DNA of 64,000 bases, from assembly GCA_022828595.1 (NCBI GenBank), contig JAKGHH010000002.1, forward strand, positions 40,580,222 to 40,644,221. The letters are read 5' to 3'. A program made the position numbers and the translations under genes. The stretch comes from Nelumbo lutea. Taxonomy: Eukaryota; Streptophyta; Magnoliopsida; Proteales; Nelumbonaceae. This document shows, in pieces, positions 36,023 through 47,799 of this stretch. The notes below the pieces were generated by a model. It was not told the DNA's origin, did no database searches, and worked only from the letters and a program-made list of their open reading frames with translations. Within the stretch, counting starts at the first letter, position 1, and every line of letters starts with the position of its first letter.

Positions 36023-36899
36023 TAAATAAGTTACTAAGGTTGCTGTGGGATCCTTAAAGTCTAAATAGAGTTGGGTTGATTATAATGCCTTCCACAAAAG
36101 ACAAAGCACTAAGTCATTCATCTCAGTCTATCAAGCGGACCTATAAGAACTGTTACCTCTTAAATAACCAAGTCATTCAGTTCAGTCACTTCTGCCCCGA
36201 GAGAGAGAGAGAGAAACTTACAAAGCCAAATCCATCAGTTTTGTATATAGGTCCGACCATTGTGTATTTAGAACAAGAACTTGCAAGGAAGAGCTTTATG
36301 TAAGGAACCTCATCAAAAGCAGCAGCAAACCCACCATTGCGAGTTCCCTTCAATAAACCTTCATTACATTCATCTACAGAGTTATAGGCCTTGAATTTGG
36401 ATTCATCAAAGTTCATCTTTTTCAAGAGTCCCACCACAAAAGAACCCGCTTGGTAGCCAATATTCTCCCCATTTGTCTGGAGCTCTTTTATGTCAGTTAT
36501 GGTTGGTTGGAGCTTTTGCACTGTCAGCATCGAAGTCAAACTTGCTGTATAACTAGAAGTGAGTATGAGCACCACAAAAACCCAAATGATCGCTACAAAT
36601 CTAGCCAAGTTGCTTGCCACTTTCTCCCCTGCACCCATCAGAGGAAGTATTAGTACTACATCTTACAGATAGAAAATTTGATTTGCAGCAGCATTGCCAC
36701 TTTCCAAGTATTTCCTCTCTTTAAGGGAAATGAAAATTTGACACTTTCTTCAGCAGGCACATAATACTAAGAGCACTGGAAATAAGATCATTTAGTAAGT
36801 TTACAGGATTAAAATGGTTCACAGGTGGAGGTGGACAATATCTAATCCCTATTCTATAACCTACCATTATTATCATGCAAATGTGGAACACGATAACTT

Positions 36900-37010
36900 T
36901 AGGTTATGTTTGGTTTGATAAATTTGTGAAGTTCCTTTAGGAACTTTCACCAACTTTCTGTAGATCTTTCTCTTATTATCTATCAAATCCAACACAGCTG
37001 CCTTAAGGTA
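36900..37010. mobile_element. Small hairpin MITE in GLR pseudogene intron 3
   Basis: TTATGTTTGGTTTGATAAAT on the left, ATCAAATCCAACACAGC on the right. A related piece is in GLR intron 1 (21315-21455: CTATGTTTGGTTTGCAAAAT ... CAAAACAAACACAACATA). Confidence 0.5.
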
Positions 37011-38879
37011 TTCAAAACCCACTATGTTGAAGGACCATTCTGTAAATAAATGGTGGTTTAACTTGCTACCCTGGAACTATATATTGATATATGCCTTGCA
37101 TAAATGAAAATTAGAAGTGAAAACTAGTACTTACTGTGTGCAAAAACAAGTGTGGAGAAGGAGAACCAAAAGATCATCCCGATTTGATGATTGATAGGAC
37201 CTCTAAAATCCTCGTTTATTCTGTGTTCAAGAAGCCAAACCACAAAGCCAGTGAAGATGAAGAAAGCACCACTTGTAATCCAAAGGTCCCTATTCAAAGG
37301 CTTCAAAAAATTCCAGGCTTTCTTCCTGTCATCATTTCTTAAAGGAACCATGAATGATACTCCGGATTCTGTATATGGTAATGTAAAATCCACATACAGG
37401 GATTGGTGATAATGGTAGTATCTCTGACGACGGCATCGTAATTCTGTTAACATAAGAAAGGTATTCTTCTTGTTAATGAAGAGGTGAAGGATATGAATTA
37501 AGTAGTATCCATTAATTGTCTTAAATTTAACTTACTTGGAGATATACTTGATATACCAAATCGTTATAATTCCCAGCACTTTTACCCTCAGCCTTTTGGA
37601 ATGGTATGAATTCATATGGAATGGCATAAGGCAATTCCTCCATTACAGCCTTGAAGACATCAATGCAGTACCCTGTGACTATGGTCTCATTAGTATCAGG
37701 ATTGTGTGAAACATTCACAAATTGATTAAATCCATTCTTCACTGGAACTCCAATTCTCAATTTCTTGTCGCTTAGGAATCACCCAACCTTTGGGTACAAA
37801 CATAGGATCTCCTGGCCATATGATTGTTTGGAGATTATTCTTCAAAGTTGAATAAACTTGTGTGCTTGTGACATTCATTTCTTTCAAAATTCCATATTTG
37901 GGGGTCCACACCCCAACCTGTCTCCACCCATTCCCTATCACATTGACTATCTGGAAGGCTGTTGACTGTAACTGCCCATTAATAAGGCGAAAGTCCCCAC
38001 TTAATCCTCTAAATTTGGTCTCCAAAATTGTTTCGAGAAGCTTTGGTCCTATTTGAGATGCTCCAAGTTTTGCAAGGTCCATGGAGTTATCCGTAGCCTG
38101 AACCTGTTGGTAGGGAAAACTTGTTTCCCCAACTTTCTCTGCTGCCATTGCTAGTGCCCAGACAGTATCATAAGCCAACAGTCCATAAATGTCTAAGTTA
38201 TCCCTGCTTCCAAAGTCAGGGTTCTCCTGCTGGAACTTCTTTCTCCATCTAGCTTCAAAATTCTCCAGTTCTTTGGATTTTGGAACATAAGGCCTTATAC
38301 CCAACACACCTTGCATGCAGTCAATCACAGAAGGATCCATGGAACTTAGGAGATTAGTTATCCCATCTGTGACCATCCATATATATCCTTTTGTCATCAT
38401 TTCTTCTATTTTAACCTTTGAAAAGAAGCGAGATCCAAGAGAAGATGGCATGTGCACAATGAATACTCTAGTTTGCATTGTCTTCAACTTGTAAAGCTCA
38501 GCAAGAATTTGATCATCAGAAGCTAAGGGAGGAATTACACTCCTGTAGGGAACACGAGTATCTATTTCTTGCAAGGCATCAATCAAGTAGGGTATAATTC
38601 CATTCCCAAAATCCGTGTCTTCATATAATGGTACAGCTTCTCTCGATCCAAAAGCTTTGACAATGGAAGAAATAGCTTTGGCTTGAGTGGAGTCATTTAG
38701 GCAGGTCCGTACAAAGTAAGGTGTTTTAGTTGATGAAAGGGATGGGCTTGTTGCAGAGAAAGACACAATGGGCACTTGAGCTTTGTTTCCAATATCTACC
38801 ACAAAGTTGGCCTGTGAAGATGTTTCAGGTCCTATGATAGCTTGTACTTGTATGTTCTTTAGCAAGTCGAGAGCTGTAT

Positions 38880-40726
38880 TTGAAAAAAAAAAAAATTGAA
38901 TTTTAGAAACTCAAGTTTGCATTTACGAAGCAATATCCTAACCATGATAAGGTAATAAAACAATAATTTCTGTACTAGCTAGGAAGAGAAGGGTTAATGA
39001 CTTATTGGGAAGGAGAGAATATACATGGATGTGCTAAAATGTTTTTTTTTTTTTTTTTTACTTTGATTTCATCAACTCCCTGTGGATTTCTCTAAGCTAA
39101 CTTGAACATCATACGCAATCCTTGACTTTAGGTTCATTTCAGTAAATTCATCAATTTTTTTCTGTGTCTTAGGGTTTGGGTCCTAATTGTTTTTATTTAT
39201 TTACATAGACAGAACTAACAGCTAGAACATCCTATCTAAAGGACAATTAAAGCTGTCTGCAAGAAGAATATAACTTAGATCCCACGGCATAGCAGATAAC
39301 CTTTGAATGTTGTTTTAGCTGTTAATTTTAAGATCACTTCAGAATTTTATAATAATTTAAGATTTATTTGGAGTGAAATTGGAAGACTTGAGTTTACAAA
39401 TATGGTTTGTAATGGCATGAACATTACTATTGAATGGATTTAGGGTTTTGTTTTGTAGCCTTTTCAATCTCTGTTATGAATCTAAGTCATTTCTTACATG
39501 AATAGAAAGTGGTCGATCTTTTTCTTCACCCTTTTCAAGGTTCAAAATATCAAATTGCCACCTCTTCATGGAAACCTGTCAAAAATTAAGTTCGTTTGAA
39601 AAGAGTACAAATACAAATTTATAGAGTACAAAACATTGTATTTTGTATTATTTTATATATATTCACTGTACATACTTGAATTTATACTCTTTCCAAACTG
39701 AGCCTAAAGTTTCTAATGAGGGTGGTTTACCTTCATATCACCGCTTTGAAAATTTTCATCCAATAATTGATAAACACGGTAGGGTTCACACCTTTTTCTA
39801 TTCTTTTCAATTTTTTATTCAAAACATATTACTACTAAAGCTAAGGCAATCGAGCTAAGAGAGAATATGGGTTACCATAGTCAATGCCCCACCAACTTAT
39901 TAAAAAAAGTCCAAAGTCAAACATTGAGTGGAATCAACAGAAACAACTGTACTATGGATAAATATGTTATATTCACAATAATTGACGGATGATAAAGAAG
40001 AAATAAATAGCAGATTGGCTTGCTTCATTAGTTTCATGTAGCAAATAAAGCAAAAGTACATTGATTGATATATCAGTTCTAGGCATAAAAAGATAGCAGC
40101 AGAATCAACCCTTATAATGGTGGATGATTCCTTGCATTGTGTTTCCTATCCTATACTAGTCGGAATATTGTTTGATCAGTTTTAGAATGTCAGTTAAACT
40201 TCACCCTCAGAACATAGTATTTTGATGTCTTTTTGAAGTAAGGCCAAGTTTGGCTGACCACCTTTTTTGGTTAACATTTGTATTTTCCTTAATTTTCAGG
40301 AAACAATTAAATTGACACAATTTTATTCCGCACATTAATAATTAGTTCAGTGCAATAAACATAGCAAATAAAGGCATTTAACTCTTGATTTTGAAAACCG
40401 GACCTGACTGAATGGTCGGACTAATTGATTGAGGAATCGGTCACGGATTCAGGTGTGATTTTTTGGCTTTAAACCGGATGGTTGGACCATTTAACTCAGG
40501 AATCGGTGGCTAAAACAGTTCTGTTTTCTATATAAAACCATTGGGATGGAGAAAGGGGAGGCTTGAGCTTCTTGGATAAACATTTTCATTTTTTAGGTTG
40601 GTCGGAAGTTTTGGAGAAACAATGGCCTAGAGTTTGCGAAACAGTAACTCAACAAGAGCAGAAAACAAATTAAAAGCTCTAGTATTGAATTTCTGAGGAT
40701 GATGATGAGAAAGAGTAGCGACATAC
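38880..40726 (-). other. Intron 1 of the GLR pseudogene
   Basis: Contains a poly-T tract (39042-39059) and the intact short MITE at 39590-39704. No other coding segment seen. A degraded GACCGG/CCGGTTT-type tract lies at 40390-40520. Confidence 0.6.
39590..39704. mobile_element. Short Tourist-type MITE, uninterrupted copy
   Basis: TAA flanks (39587-39589 and 39705-39707). Ends GTTCGTTTGAAAAGAGTACAA and ACTCTTTCCAAACTGAGCC are inverted. Serves as the empty-site reference for the nested insertion at 32677-33236. Confidence 0.75.
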
Positions 40727-40985
40727 TCATGGAAGCGGAAGTTACAATGTCATTCTTTGAGTCTCTAGCGTGGAGAACCAGCCTTGTTTTGTGGAAGCCG
40801 CGTGTGGCGTAGAAGTAAGAGACAGCCATGGAGATGCAGCTCATGCCCATCTTCCCGACCCATTTCTCAAAATCAAGAACGACACCGACTTTGAACGGGA
40901 TTGTTAAGTTCTGATGAGCCGCAGCAGCCAACTTTACTCCATGGAAGAGATTTAAGAAGATTAGAGTGGCAACAAGTATAGAGTT

Positions 40986-41891
40986 TGATGAAGGAAGATT
41001 TGGCTCGACCTCGTAATTATGCAACACGTGGTAAAGGTAACAGTTCGGCACAACAGCACGCCTAAGGCGTGAGTACCAAAGGGAGGAACCAGCGGTCCGA
41101 ACTCCCTACCAGCAGTCCGAACTCCCTACTAGGAGCCCGAACTCTCAATTAGGAGTCTGAACTCTCCCTTAGGCCCCGAGCCAAACCCAAAGGGCGGTAG
41201 CCCGAATTGGCCTGCCCTATGACAAGTTCGGGACACACATCTCCGAACTAGCCTGCCCTATGGCAGTTCGGGACACCTCCGAATGGCCTGCCCTATGGCA
41301 GTTCGGGACACACCTCCGAACTGGCCAAACCTATGGCAGTTCGGGACACACCTCCGAACTCAAGACTTCACCTCGCCCACCACTCCAGCACTTCGCCTCC
41401 AGGACGCCAAACTAAACAACCGTACCATGCCTGACACTGAGAAAGTTCGTATCCAGGGGTGGCACACCTGACTGACTTGGGATCTGATGCTTGACAGTCG
41501 CACTTCAAACGGCCACCTGCCACCGCCACCTGCCACCGCCATCTCCAGTTACAGAGATGGCTCCGACAAGGAGCAGTGGCGGTTATATCCCAACAGAAGG
41601 GACGACACCCGAACTGTCAGAAGCACAGAAGTGATCATATCCGACCTGACAGAAGCCTTGGAGTGAGTGCGCGAAGTGGTTATAAAAGGCCCCCTACCCC
41701 CAACAACAAGGTATGCAAACTTTGCACCATCTGGTTTTATCTTGCCTTTGAGAGAATACTGACTTGAGCTTCGGAGCAATCTCACCGGGTTCCCCCCGGA
41801 GTTCCCTCATCTTCTCCGTTTCAAGCTCCCCACTGCTCTAGTCAGAGGCAAGGTCGTTGACAGCTAGGACCGGCCGGATTGCGCACCATCA
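40986..41891 (+). repeat. 5' LTR of the exon-1 Gypsy element
   Basis: 906 bp. Upstream part has repeats of CTGCCCTATGGCAGTTCGGGACAC (41180-41360). TATAAAAG at 41681-41688. It ends in CA and is followed by the primer-binding site starting TTGGCGCC. The tRNA is uncertain: only TGGCGCC matches the 3' end of a tRNA-Asp-type primer well. Confidence 0.88.
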
Positions 41892-41996
41892 ATTGGCGCC
41901 ATCTGTGGGAAACGCTTCTAAAAACCTCATTCTAAAACTCTCTTACCTCTCTTACCTCTCTTACCTCATCTTCTTCCAAAAAATTCCAACACCCAT

Positions 41997-43559
41997 GGCT
42001 TCCTCCAACAATGCCGGATGTGGCACAGAAATGAACACCACCGGGGAACAACTCCAAGTTCCCGTGGTGTGCATCGGGCAGTTCATCATCCCTCTTTCAG
42101 TGGATGGGATCCCCAGCTTGAATGCGCCACAAGCAGTGGCGCCCCTGAACCTTCTTGCCTTGAACGTCCCTCTTCCACTCCCTATCGAAGCAACCTTCGC
42201 TGAACCAACTGCTGTCCCACTAGCGACCCGCCAGAACCAGTTGGACGATCTAATGCAATGCATGTGAGCAATGCAAGCCCAAATGCAACAATTCCAGCAG
42301 CATCAACTCCAGCAGCACCAGGTACTACACCATCTCTCCCAACACCATTATCAGCAGCAGTTCCCTCAGCTACCCCTGAACCAGTCACTGCTTCCACCTC
42401 GGCACCCTGTTTCGAAGCCGATTAAGGCCTCCCCTCAGGGTGGACACCCTCACTGAGGAGAAGCTTCCCAACTCCAGAACCCCCCTAATAGCCAGGCCTC
42501 ATCCCAGGCTGAAAGGAAAGAAAAATTACCCCCGTCTCGCAGCTCGCAGGTGGGTTGGGAACCTCGCCCACAAAGTCAGCACCTCGGCGCTCCAAGCCTG
42601 AGTCCCCCCTCATGGAGAACCGGTTCAGCGCCCTAGCAGCAGACCAACATTCCGGGCCCATCGAGCTCGGCAACATAGAGGCCAACAGCGCTAGTACTAG
42701 ACCCGCTCAACAACGAAGGTGCCGGCGAAGTCGCCGAACTGCCACCCATGTCCTGCCCGAGCTCAGAGGTAAGGAAGAGACGAGCTTGGACGAGGTAAAA
42801 GCTGCCCCAATTCTCTCAGTTCCTTCCCCCCTCGCATCAGAACTCATGGCAGTCCCCATGCCCAAAGACTTCAAGCTCCCACCTTTGGACAAGTATGATG
42901 GGTCATTTGACCCCAACGACCACGTCGATGCTTTTCAGTCCCAAATGCACCTCGCTAGGGCCAGTGAATCATACATGTGCGTGGCCTTCACCACCACTTT
43001 CATGGGGGTGGCCCGCACCTGGTACCAGAACCTAGCCTCCGGGTCAATAAGAAGCTGGGCCCAGTTCGTGCAGGTCTTCACCGCACACTTCGTCACCAGC
43101 AAGCGGTGCCCCAGAACCGAGGAAAGCATCTTCGGGGTAGTCCAGAGGGAAGGAGAATCCATCTGGGGCTACATTAAGCGGTTCAATAAATCATGCTTGC
43201 AGATACCGCGATTAGACCCTACGGTACAGCTCATGGCGGCCAAGAGAGGGGTAACGCACAAAGAGTTCAAATGGCACATGGTGGCTAGCCAGCTAGCGAC
43301 CGTGGCCAATTTTCTCAAGCTCGCGGACAAGTTCATGAGAACAGAGGAAGAAATCAACCAAAGAACCGAAGGCAGGGTTGAGAAAAGAAAAAGGGAAGGT
43401 GAGCCCTCCAACCCAGGTAACAGAAGAAACCAAGCCCGAGAGGTGAAGCCAAGCCAGCCGTCCCGAGCTCCTTTAGCAGTTCGGATGGATTACACGCCGT
43501 TAAACACAAGGCGGACCGAGATCTTGATGACGATCAAGGGCGCCTCCTACGTAAAGTGA
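41997..43559 (+). pseudogene. Gypsy gag
   Basis: The start ATG 41997 lies about 105 bases after the 5' LTR. The first part (41997-42456) has an in-frame stop near 42265 and a Gln/His-rich tract. After a frame change, 42555-43559 encodes the retrotransposon gag core (LPPLDKYDGSFDPNDHVDAF; TFMGVARTWYQNL; FVQVFTAHFV; a basic tail). This part would form the capsid-like particle. No CCHC finger seen. Broken by at least one stop and one frameshift. Confidence 0.85.
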
Positions 43560-43694
43560 CCACCTCGCCTAAAGAGTAATCCAAACGAGAGAAATAAAAA
43601 TCTATACTGTAGTTTTCATAGAGATCACGGTCATAGTACCGAACAATGTAATAATCTCCAGGACGAGATAGAGGGACTCATCTGTCGCGTATAC

Positions 43695-44636
43695 TTGAGA
43701 AATTTTGTACAACATAATGATAATAATAATAAGGCAGGTCGGCAAGGGGAGCACGGAAAGGATGCCCCCGAATCTAGCAGCAGACCGGCCGAAGCCTTGC
43801 AGCGACCGCCTCCAGAAGAGAGGCCAGTTCGGGGAACCATCCATGTGATAGTGGGAGGTTCGGTGGTAGCAGGGTACACTTCGGCAGTAGCACAGATGTC
43901 AGTTCGCGAGGCAGCCCGAGAAGAATAGAACCCTCCAAAGAGGCTGAAGACAGAAGAACTGATCTTTTTCACGGAAGACGACATGCGAGGTGTCCACTAT
44001 CCCCATGATGACATGCTTGTCATAAAACTAAGGATCAACAACTTCGAAGTCCGGCACGTACTTGTGGACTCAGGTAGTTCGGCGGACATCCTCTTCAAGT
44101 CGGCGTTTGACCAGCTACAGTTGTAGAGAAGCGAGTTGAAGCCTGCAAACACTCCTCTAGTGGGCTTCAGCGGAGAGGAAGTCAGGCCCCTCGGGAAGAT
44201 AACAGTACCTGTGGAAGTCGGCACATGGCCTTGCGTGGTCAAACTCAACCATGATTTCCTGGTGGTCGCGACTCCCTCCCCATACAATGCCATAATAGGG
44301 CGGCCAATTACACATATTCTGCGGGTAGTGGTCTCCACCTATTATCTGGCAATGAAGTTCCCCACGGACTTCGGTGTGGGGGTAGCGCGGGGCGACCGGC
44401 TTGAGTCCCGCAAGTGTTATGTTGCCGCCCTGAAGGGAAAAACCAAGGCAACCAACGATCTCAAATTGGAGCAGCCTACGGAGCAGGGCGAGGAACGAGC
44501 TTCACCCACAGAGGAGACGGTTGCGATCCCGACCTCGGTTACAGATCCGGCTCGAACGCTACAAATCGGTGCTTCTGTCAAAGAGCCTCTACGAACCAAA
44601 CTGTCAGATCCATTAGACAGAAGAAACGCAACTTAG
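43695..44636 (+). pseudogene. Gypsy protease region
   Basis: Aspartic protease motif LVDSGSSADILF near 44060-44100, followed by a stop (TAG at 44124-44126), then VGFSGEEVRPLGKITVPVEV and YNAIIGRPI. This is the usual protease fold order in Tat-like polyproteins. Stops at 43926 and 44124 interrupt it. Confidence 0.8.
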
Positions 44637-45835
44637 CCCCGGAGAGCTGGAGGGCGGTCGACAAGGAGGTCGAAAAGCTCCTCGCAGCGGACTTCATGAG
44701 GGAAGTTCATTACCCGAGCTGGGTAGCCAACCCAGTGCAAGTGAAAAAAGCAAACGGCAAGTGGCGCATGTGCGTCGACTACACCGACCTGAACCAAGCT
44801 TGCCCAAAAGACTGCTTCCCCCTCCCCTGAATTGACCGCCTAGTGGACGCGACCTCGGGACATGAGCTGCTAAGCTTCTTGGACGCCTACTCAGACTACA
44901 ACCAAATCAAGATGGACCAGTCCGATGAGGAAAAAACCAGCTTCATAACCGAGTTCAGCCTGTACTGTTACAAGGTCATGCCCTTTGGACTAAAGAATGC
45001 TGGGGTGACCTTCCAAAGACTTGTAAATAAGCTTTTTCGGCCCTTAATTGCCACAAAAATAGAATGTTTTGTAAATGACATGGTCGTCAAAACGCATTTC
45101 TCACAGGAATTAATACAAGACTTAGATTCTGTCTTCCAAATTCTACGACAATTTAGCATGAAACTGAACCCCAACAAATGTGTCTTTGGTGTCACATCGG
45201 GTAAGTTTCTAGGGTACATTGTCTACCGGCGCGGTATTGAGGCCAACCTAGACAAAATAAAGGCCATCCTAGATATGAGACCACCCCGAAAAGTAAAAGA
45301 AGTTCAGAGGCTAAACGGCTGCATAGCTGCTCTGAGCCACTTCATGTCCAAATCGGCAGATCGCTGTCTGCCTTTCTTTAAGGCAATCAAAGGCAAAGGG
45401 TTCGAATGGACCCAAGACTGCCAGCTCGCGTTTGATGAGCTGAAGAGCTACCTCGCCACTGTGCCAACCTTAGCCAGGCCTGAGGAGGGCGAGGTCTTAG
45501 AACTATACCTCTCGGCGAGCGACGAGGTGGTCAATTCGGTACTAATAAAAGAAGTAGATCGGGTCCAGCGACCCGTCTATTATGTTAGTAAAATTCTGTA
45601 GGGAGCAGAGGCAAGATACCCGCAGATAGAAAAGCTAGCGTACGCACTGGTAATTGCAGCTCGGAAACTCCGCCCATATTTCTAGGCTCATCCCGTCATC
45701 GTCTTGACTGACAAACCTTTGAGACAAGTCTTACTCAAGCCCGAGCTTTCCGGTCGGCTGACGAAGTGGGCCATCAAGTTCAACGAGTACGACCACCAGT
45801 ACAACCCACGGACGACCATTACGGAAGACCCTTAG
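44637..45835 (+). pseudogene. Gypsy reverse transcriptase and truncated RNase H
   Basis: RT blocks: FMREVHYPSWVANPVQVKKA, WRMCVDYTDLNQACPKD, then a stop at 44828, then LSFLDAYSDYNQIKMD, MPFGLKNAGVTFQRLV, and FVNDMVVK at the catalytic site where YVDDM is expected, so a catalytic aspartate is replaced. The RNase H start follows (LELYLSASDEVVNSVLI), then KLAYALVIAARKLRPYF and KWAIKFNEYDHQY. The sequence then jumps to the polypurine tract. The rest of RNase H and the integrase are gone, which points to an internal deletion near 45830. Confidence 0.88.
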
Positions 45836-45855
45836 CACGAGGAGTGGGGGGCAAT

Positions 45856-46806
45856 TGATGAAGGAAGATTTGGCCTGACCTCGTAGTTATGCAACACGTG
45901 GCAAAGGCAACATCTCGGCACAACAGCAAGCCTAAGGCGCGAACACCAAAGGGAGGAACCAGCGGTTCGAACTCCCTACCAGCAGTCCGAACTCCCTACT
46001 AGGAGCCCGAACTCTCAATTAGGAGCCCGAACTCTCCCTTAGGCCCCGAGCCAAACCCGAAGGGCAGTAGACTGAACTGGCCTGACCTATGACAAGTTCG
46101 GGACACACATCTCCAAACTGGCCTGCCCTATGGCAGTTCGGGACACACCTCTCCGAATTGGCCTGCCCTATGGCAGCTCGGGACACACCTCTGAACTGGC
46201 CCGACCTATGGTAGTTCGGGACACACCTCTTCGAACTGGCTTGCCCTATGGCACTTCGGGACGCACCTCCGAACTCAAGACTTCACCTCGCCCACCACTC
46301 TAGCACTTCGTCTCCAGGACGCCAAACTAAACAACCGTACCATGCCTGACACCGAGAAAGTTCGTATCTAGGGGCGGCGCACCTGATTGACTTGGGATCT
46401 GACGCTTGACAGTCGCACTTCAAATGGCCACCTGCCACTGCCACCCGCCACCGCCATTTCCAGTTACAGAGACGGCTCCGACAAGGAGCAATGGCGGTTA
46501 TATCCTAGCAAAAGGGACAACACCCGAACTGGTAGAAGCACAGAAGTGATCATATCCGACCTGACAGAAGCCTCAGAGTGAGTGCGCGAAGTGGTTATAA
46601 AAGACCCCCTATCCCCAACAACAAGGTATGCAAACTTTGCGCCATCTGGTTTTATCTTGCCTTTGAGAGAATACTGACTTGAGCTTCGGAGCAATCTCAC
46701 CGGGTTCTCCTTGGAATTCCCTCATCTTCTCCGTTTCAGGCTCCCCGCTGCTCCAATCAGAGGCAAGATCATTGACAGTTAGGACCGACCGGATTGCACA
46801 CAAGTA
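45856..46806 (+). repeat. 3' LTR of the exon-1 Gypsy element
   Basis: 951 bp and similar throughout to 40986-41891, with an extra unit or so of the GGCAGTTCGGGACAC repeat. TATAAAAG at 46596-46603. The last bases differ from the 5' LTR. Confidence 0.88.
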
Positions 46807-46820
46807 GAGTTCACCTTCAA

Positions 46821-47460
46821 CCTCCAAATCCAATTAATTGTTGGGTGCTGGAACGAGCGAGCGATGTTGGAAGAAAATTTTTCAATGTATATAACAAGTG
46901 CTATTGAAAGTTGATCGGTTTGGATCCTATTTAAGGTTCTGGAGATTCAAAGTAAAATGCGTATGGTGGGATGGAAACGAGCTGGCTGACTTTCTGCCTG
47001 CTAAATTTTATAAATGAAAATATATGCCTAGCAAGTGGGCTCCAAGAGAAAGGAGAGAAGATCTTAAGGCATGCATGTGGGTGATTAATTACAACGTAAC
47101 CCTTTATTACCTTTTAAAGTCAGCTAAGGGTTAGTCGTTGTATTCATGGTTCATTTGATTCACAAACACGACCAGCAGCTTGCTGAATGCTGAATGCCAT
47201 TTGTATGCTATTGCTGGTTTTGGAACCAAACCGTGTTATATAGCCGTTTTGACGAGTCCGGCCCATACAAATTTTGTTCATGTCTATTCACATAACATTA
47301 TAATCACACATGAAGAATATCTTATCTTTATGCAGGGGAGATATTCTCAATTCACAGGGGGTGGTGTGTTGTGGATAGATGCGAGCACAGTTCATGTGGG
47401 TAAGAGTTTCGGAGTGCGTTTTGACTGCTATTATATGGTAAGTTTCAAAACTTGAAACAG
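46821..47460. other. GLR pseudogene upstream region, no gene
   Basis: The pseudogene's reading frame stays open upstream of the TTG to about 46945 without an ATG. No TATA box could be assigned. Beyond that, no recognisable coding sequence. Confidence 0.45.
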
Positions 47461-47467
47461 ATAGGTC

Positions 47468-47600
47468 AAGATGTTCTCACAACCCTATCAACATAACATT
47501 GTAGCTACGTATTAGGAATATCTCTCTTATCATTCAGAAGGGGATGTTCTCAATACACAACCGGTAGGATTGTGTGGATAGGAATGTGAGAACAGTTTGT
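47468..47600. mobile_element. Hairpin MITE
   Basis: Left TGTTCTCACAACCCTATC, right GGATAGGAATGTGAGAACAG, inverted. The inner part has ATTAGGAATATCTC and GGGGATGTTCTCAATAC arms, as in the GLR intron-3 hairpin. A similar but weaker structure covers 47630-47790. Confidence 0.55.
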
Positions 47601-47799
47601 GGATAGTAGATCTAGAGCGATCCAAACTATGTATGAATTTCATCTCCCCATTCTAAAGACGAATTGCCCACAGAGCACATCCCACAATCCATAACAGCCA
47701 TGCATTTAGAACATCTCAAGTGCTTATTATTGGGTGATATTCCGAATGCACAGTTGGGATCGACAGTGTAGGGCATGTTTGGGATGCCCATCCTATCAC

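Larger units (their letters stand above)
40986..46806 (+). mobile_element. Tat-like Ty3/Gypsy element inserted in GLR exon 1
   Basis: LTRs are 40986-41891 and 45856-46806. The target duplication GAGTT is at 40981-40985 and 46807-46811. The 5' LTR ends GCACCATCA; the 3' LTR end has drifted to GCACACAAGTA. Primer-binding site TTGGCGCCATCTGTGGG follows at 41893; polypurine tract GGAGTGGGGGGCAAT before 45856. Contains gag, protease, RT and part of RNase H with internal stops, but no integrase, so it is a deletion derivative. Orientation is opposite to the GLR gene. Confidence 0.93.
34598..46820 (-). pseudogene. GLR2-type receptor pseudogene, split by a Gypsy element
   Basis: A paralogue of the gene at 15842-21976 with the same five-exon plan: exon 1 (46820-46807 plus 40985-40727), 38873-37536, 37443-37135, 36628-36222 and 35223-34598. 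Lesions: the expected start is TTG (46820-46818), and no in-frame ATG is seen in the open stretch upstream. A 5.8-kb Gypsy element sits nine or so bases into the coding sequence. Frameshifts lie near 37770, near 37403 (apparently 4 bases lost) and near 34950. The exon-5 acceptor AG is AT (35225-35224). Channel motifs remain recognisable (GMIFWFSFSTLVFAH; SYTASLTSML; M4 NSFWGLFLIAGVASLLAL), so decay is not ancient. It cannot make a complete channel as read. Confidence 0.9.

Noticed and set aside
40593..41051. A 152-residue frame starting in the LTR and running into GLR exon 1
   Set aside because: It is a chance fusion of LTR sequence with the broken GLR exon and then runs into intron 1. The native exon begins at the insertion site.
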